Assembly: GCA_964459205.1 (NCBI GenBank) | Contig: CAYWKJ010000001.1 | Location: forward strand, 1 to 64,000 | Direction of reading: 5' to 3' | DNA from: JABJMC01 sp964459205 | GTDB lineage: Bacteria; Patescibacteriota; Gracilibacteria; UBA1369; UBA12473 | Length of the DNA stretch: 64,000 nt | Part shown: positions 61,320-64,000 of the stretch, one piece after another | How the letters are laid out: each line of letters opens with the position of its first letter | Position numbering within the stretch: the stretch's first letter is position 1 | The notes under the pieces: model-generated | The model's database searches: none | What the model was told of the DNA's origin: nothing | What the model saw: the letters and a program-made list of their open reading frames with translations, nothing else | Program-made: the position numbers and the translations under genes

Positions 61320-61854
61320 GACGTGTTGGAGGGTGGTCGGGAAAAGCCCTCTCAATTTTGTCGTAGTATCCGCCGGTAGCGCTAGGGGGCTGAATTTTTA
61401 TTACTTCAATTTCGAAAGCTGTTCTTTGTCCAATTTGAATTGGTCTTGTTGTAGTTTGGTCTGCTTGCAACCCCATAACAGCTTTAGAAAATGGAGCTTG
61501 ATATGAATATAGATTTTGGCCGGTATCTAGTTCTCCAAAAGCGCCAATAGTGAAAGTTCTTTCTTCATCATCACCATCACTCCATTCAATTTGAACAGTA
61601 ACAGTGCTACCAATTCTAACGTGGCTGTCTTGTTCAGGCGGAGTTGTTATTTGCATTCTTGCTAGAGCATCTTGTAAGTGACTGGCGCTAGCGGCTGCCT
61701 GGTTCGCAATTTGTTCTCCATGCCCTCTGTCCCAAGCGTCAGTGCTGCCATCAGCAGTTAATTCGCCAGAGCTAGAGATAGGCCTAAGTTTTTCAGCAAC
61801 TTCAGCTTTTGTACGATCATGCCCCCAAGGGGTGAACACGTTAGTAGTTTGCAT
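61300..61854 (-). CDS. GreA/GreB-like protein without a clear N-terminal coiled coil
   Basis: 184 residues. The C-terminal ~100 residues resemble the FKBP-like GreA/GreB domain that binds RNA polymerase, with SYQAPFSKAVMGLQ near 132 at the conserved S-P-(L/F)-...-ALLG position. The N-terminal part is Ala-rich and does not show the acidic-tipped coiled coil needed for transcript cleavage. It may be a polymerase-binding regulator rather than a cleavage factor (Rnk- or Gfh-like in spirit). Confidence 0.6.
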   Translation of the reverse strand: MQTTNVFTPWGHDRTKAEVAEKLRPISSSGELTADGSTDAWDRGHGEQIANQAAASASHLQDALARMQITTPPEQDSHVRIGSTVTVQIEWSDGDDEERTFTIGAFGELDTGQNLYSYQAPFSKAVMGLQADQTTTRPIQIGQRTAFEIEVIKIQPPSATGGYYDKIERAFPDHPPTRPTTAEA

Positions 61855-61968
61855 AATTTAAGTTTATTATTTGATTGAATTTTAGCGCGTTTTTATTTTA
61901 TGTCAAATGACTTGTTTATTTTGTCGGGTACAGTTAATCTTGTTGACGCTAATTTCTAACTAAATTTT

Positions 61969-62433
61969 ATGGAACGGACACTTATTTTAATTAAACCAGA
62001 TGGGATCCAACGTGGGCTGATTGGCCAGATTATTGGTCGGTTTGAAAGAAAGGGCCTTAAAATGATTGGCCTTAAAATGATGCCTTTAAATGAAGCGATT
62101 TTGCGTGAACATTATGCGCATATTGCAGATAAGAGTTTTTATCCGGGAGTGGAGAAATTTATGATGGGTTCTCCGGTGGTGGCAATGTGTATTGAGGGGC
62201 TAGAAGTTGTAGAAGCTGTTCGTCTTATTACTGGCATTACAAATGCGCGTAAAGCAGAGGCTGGCTCAATTCGTGGTGACTATGCTATGAGTCTTTCTTG
62301 TAATGTGATTCATGCTTCGGATTCAGTAGAAAATGCCGAAAAAGAAGTAGAGAGATTTTTTAAGGAAGATGAGCTTTATGGTTATCACAAAACTGAATAC
62401 ATGCATGTTTATAACGACGAGGAACTAGCTTAA
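61969..62433 (+). CDS. ndk: Nucleoside diphosphate kinase
   Basis: Phosphorylates NDPs to NTPs. 154 residues. RTLILIKPDGIQRGLIG at 3-19 opens the fold; the phosphohistidine sits in NVIHASDSVENAEKE (His115). Slight extension at the C-terminus relative to the usual 135-145. 9 nt before the PiT permease gene. Confidence 0.97.
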   Translation: MERTLILIKPDGIQRGLIGQIIGRFERKGLKMIGLKMMPLNEAILREHYAHIADKSFYPGVEKFMMGSPVVAMCIEGLEVVEAVRLITGITNARKAEAGSIRGDYAMSLSCNVIHASDSVENAEKEVERFFKEDELYGYHKTEYMHVYNDEELA

Positions 62434-62442
62434 AGTTTAAAT

Positions 62443-63495
62443 ATGTTGGCCGAAACCCTCCTAATTTTATCTGGTTTGTACTTGGCTTGGAGCCTGGGTG
62501 CGAATGACGCTGGGAATATTATTTCTACAGCTGTTGGGTCGCGTACGATTTCGTACAAAAAAGCGATTTGGGTTTTTATTATTTGTTTAGCGATTGGGGC
62601 AGTTTTCTTTTCGGGGGAAGTTATTAAGACGGTGAGTTCCGGGATTGTGCCTAGTGAGGTAATTGGAATGAATCAGGCGACGATTGCTTTGTTTGTGGCG
62701 GCTGGATGGGTTCATTTTGCGACTTGGAAAAAGTGGCCAGTTTCGATTAGCCAATCTGTTGTGAGTGCGGTTTTGGGAGTGGGGATTGTGGAAAGTTTGC
62801 GCGTGGGAGTGAATTTGATTTTTTGGGAAAAAGTTTTGATTTTGGCGGGAGTTTGGTTGTTTTCACCGGTGATTGGATTTTTGGTGGGCTGGATTTTGTT
62901 TAAGGTTGTGCATGGGTTTGTGCGCCATCGGCACCTTTATTTTAAAGACACATTGCATGATTTGTTTACAGATCCAATTGAGACGGTAGGGGAGATTGTA
63001 AGTGGTGAATTGAGGCGAAGGGAGAAGGTTTTTAAAGGGATTTTGTTGTTTTCGGCGGGATATATGGCGTTGGCCTTGGGATCGAGTACCGTGGCGGCCA
63101 CAACTGGTTTGCTGTGGTCTGGGTTTGGGGGAATAGAGGTTGATTTTGATTTATTAGGAGCTTTAAAAATTGGAGTTTTGGTGGCCGTAATACTCGGAAT
63201 TGTGACTTTTGGAAAAAGATTGATCGATTTTATGGGAAATCGGTTGGTTAAGTTGAATGCTTTGCGAGGGGGGATTATTCAATTTGCTACGGCTTCGGTG
63301 ATTTTGGGGTGTGCTTTGATGGGGTATCCAGTTTCTTCGACTGGAGTTTTTGTAGGGTCTTTTTTGGGAGTTGATTCTGGTGAAGACCATCCAAAAATGA
63401 AAAAACATGCGGCTCGTAGCTTGTGGATGGCGTTTTTGGTAACGATTCCGGTGGTGGTTGGAGTTTCGGGTTTGGTTAGTTGGGTTTTGGGTTGA
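62443..63495 (+). CDS. PiT-family inorganic phosphate transporter
   Basis: 350 residues, about ten membrane segments in two repeats. SLGANDAGNIISTAVGSRT near residue 18 is the first repeat signature; the second appears as GYPVSSTGVFVGSFLGVD near 310. Proton- or cation-coupled phosphate uptake is the family role. Could be one operon with ndk. Confidence 0.9.
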   Translation: MLAETLLILSGLYLAWSLGANDAGNIISTAVGSRTISYKKAIWVFIICLAIGAVFFSGEVIKTVSSGIVPSEVIGMNQATIALFVAAGWVHFATWKKWPVSISQSVVSAVLGVGIVESLRVGVNLIFWEKVLILAGVWLFSPVIGFLVGWILFKVVHGFVRHRHLYFKDTLHDLFTDPIETVGEIVSGELRRREKVFKGILLFSAGYMALALGSSTVAATTGLLWSGFGGIEVDFDLLGALKIGVLVAVILGIVTFGKRLIDFMGNRLVKLNALRGGIIQFATASVILGCALMGYPVSSTGVFVGSFLGVDSGEDHPKMKKHAARSLWMAFLVTIPVVVGVSGLVSWVLG

Positions 63496-63547
63496 CGTTT
63501 AGTGGAAAACGGGTATATATTTAGCGCCGTTAATTCACCCCCACCCC

Positions 63548-64000
63548 ATGAAATTAGACTTGCCAGTTTTTGAAACTTTTAAAGACGAAGCCGAAGGCTT
63601 TGACCGATTAGTAAACCCGGGACATTTTGTTGCGGACCATACACAGGCCCGTCTTTTGCAGCTTGGTGATGATCTAGAGCGGTTGCGGGATCAAGCGCGG
63701 GAGGCTGATTTAGGCCAGTATCAACATTTTTCAAATCCTTTTAAACCAAGAGTTGAGGGTTTTGAGGGAAAAGATTTTTCATGGATGGCAGAGGCTATGA
63801 CAAAAGATTTTAGAAGGATGGGGTGTGAGCCTTATTTGACTTATCAATTGATCCGGAGGGCTGGGTTGTTAGATTTACCAGAAGGAAAAGAGGTAGAGGT
63901 AAGAGATGTTTTTTCGTTTATGGGGGAGGCCGCCTTAATGATACAAAGAATAAGAAACAAGATGGGGAAGGTTAATGCAACTTGGATATTTGAACCAGGG
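63548..64000 (+). CDS. Hypothetical protein, 3' end outside window
   Basis: Open frame from ATG 63548 to the window edge (151 codons, no stop). The start is charged and helical (MKLDLPVFETFKDEAEGFDR). No family recognised. It follows the PiT permease gene by about 50 nt, with TATATTTAG about 37 nt upstream as a possible -10. Confidence 0.55.
   Translation, partial: MKLDLPVFETFKDEAEGFDRLVNPGHFVADHTQARLLQLGDDLERLRDQAREADLGQYQHFSNPFKPRVEGFEGKDFSWMAEAMTKDFRRMGCEPYLTYQLIRRAGLLDLPEGKEVEVRDVFSFMGEAALMIQRIRNKMGKVNATWIFEPG

Noticed and set aside
1..64000. UGA recoded as Gly
   Set aside because: RF2 is present, TGA ends real genes, and tRNA-Trp has anticodon CCA.
1..64000. CRISPR array or cas genes
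   Set aside because: No spaced direct repeats and no Cas-like protein seen.

Overview
The window looks like a piece of a small, compact, AT-leaning bacterial chromosome of the Candidate Phyla Radiation (Patescibacteria). A Peregrinibacteria-like lineage is my best guess, from gene content only: a MurD2/MurL-type peptidoglycan branch, an archaeal-type NMN adenylyltransferase beside a minimal NadE, RNase J, SLH/beta-propeller and CARDB surface proteins, PsbP-like and DUF3352 envelope proteins, many lineage-specific proteins and few Shine-Dalgarno sites. An RF2 gene is present and UGA is used as a stop, so the UGA-recoding Gracilibacteria/Absconditabacteria are unlikely. Layout: 1-7.8 kb holds def-prfB, a flippase-murL-murD2 operon and an amidohydrolase/ArgH-like pair. 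8-14.8 kb holds RNase J, an AT-rich stretch with a cluster of DnaA-box-like 9-mers (candidate oriC), dnaN and mfd. 14.8-21.6 kb holds cassette E1, tmRNA, a UPF0489 protein, two methyltransferases, a TrmB-like regulator, efp, an O-antigen-ligase-like protein and rdgB. 22.1-23.7 kb is a tandem pair of GC-rich cassettes (E2, E3). 23.7-35.3 kb holds PBP1A, Nif3, an MBL hydrolase, pheT and pheS split by an antisense gene, HU and topA. 35.4-46.8 kb holds a giant surface protein, a phosphohexomutase-nadM-nadE-smpB block, membrane proteins, tRNA-Ser, L28 and an M50 protease. 46.8-51 kb is mostly non-coding: a structured ncRNA candidate, cassettes E4 and E5 with a shared 112-bp hairpin repeat, tRNA-Thr, L33, a DUF3352 lipoprotein and tRNA-Trp. 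51-64 kb holds Smr, an AI-2E-type permease, PBP2, an SLH/propeller protein, an M16 peptidase, a GreA-like protein, ndk, a PiT transporter and a truncated gene. The most unusual content is five GC-rich cassettes (E1-E5) with one shared architecture: a sigma70-like promoter, a small hairpin near +1, a left arm beginning GACA, a long hairpin, a small ORF with a clear Shine-Dalgarno and high-GC codon use, a 3' hairpin, and a right arm complementary to the left. The arms differ between units but match within each. Both mismatches become G-U wobbles when read as coding-strand RNA, and other stems show compensatory changes. I infer a family of ORF-carrying structured RNAs closed by a long-range 5'-3' helix, possibly mobile. 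I recognise neither the RNA nor the cargo proteins. Together the ordinary genes cover cell-wall synthesis, translation and ribosome rescue (def, prfB, efp, tmRNA/SmpB, PheRS), DNA maintenance (dnaN, mfd, topA, HU), NAD synthesis and the cell surface. Convergent genes are packed so tightly that nine of ten pairs overlap at their stops.
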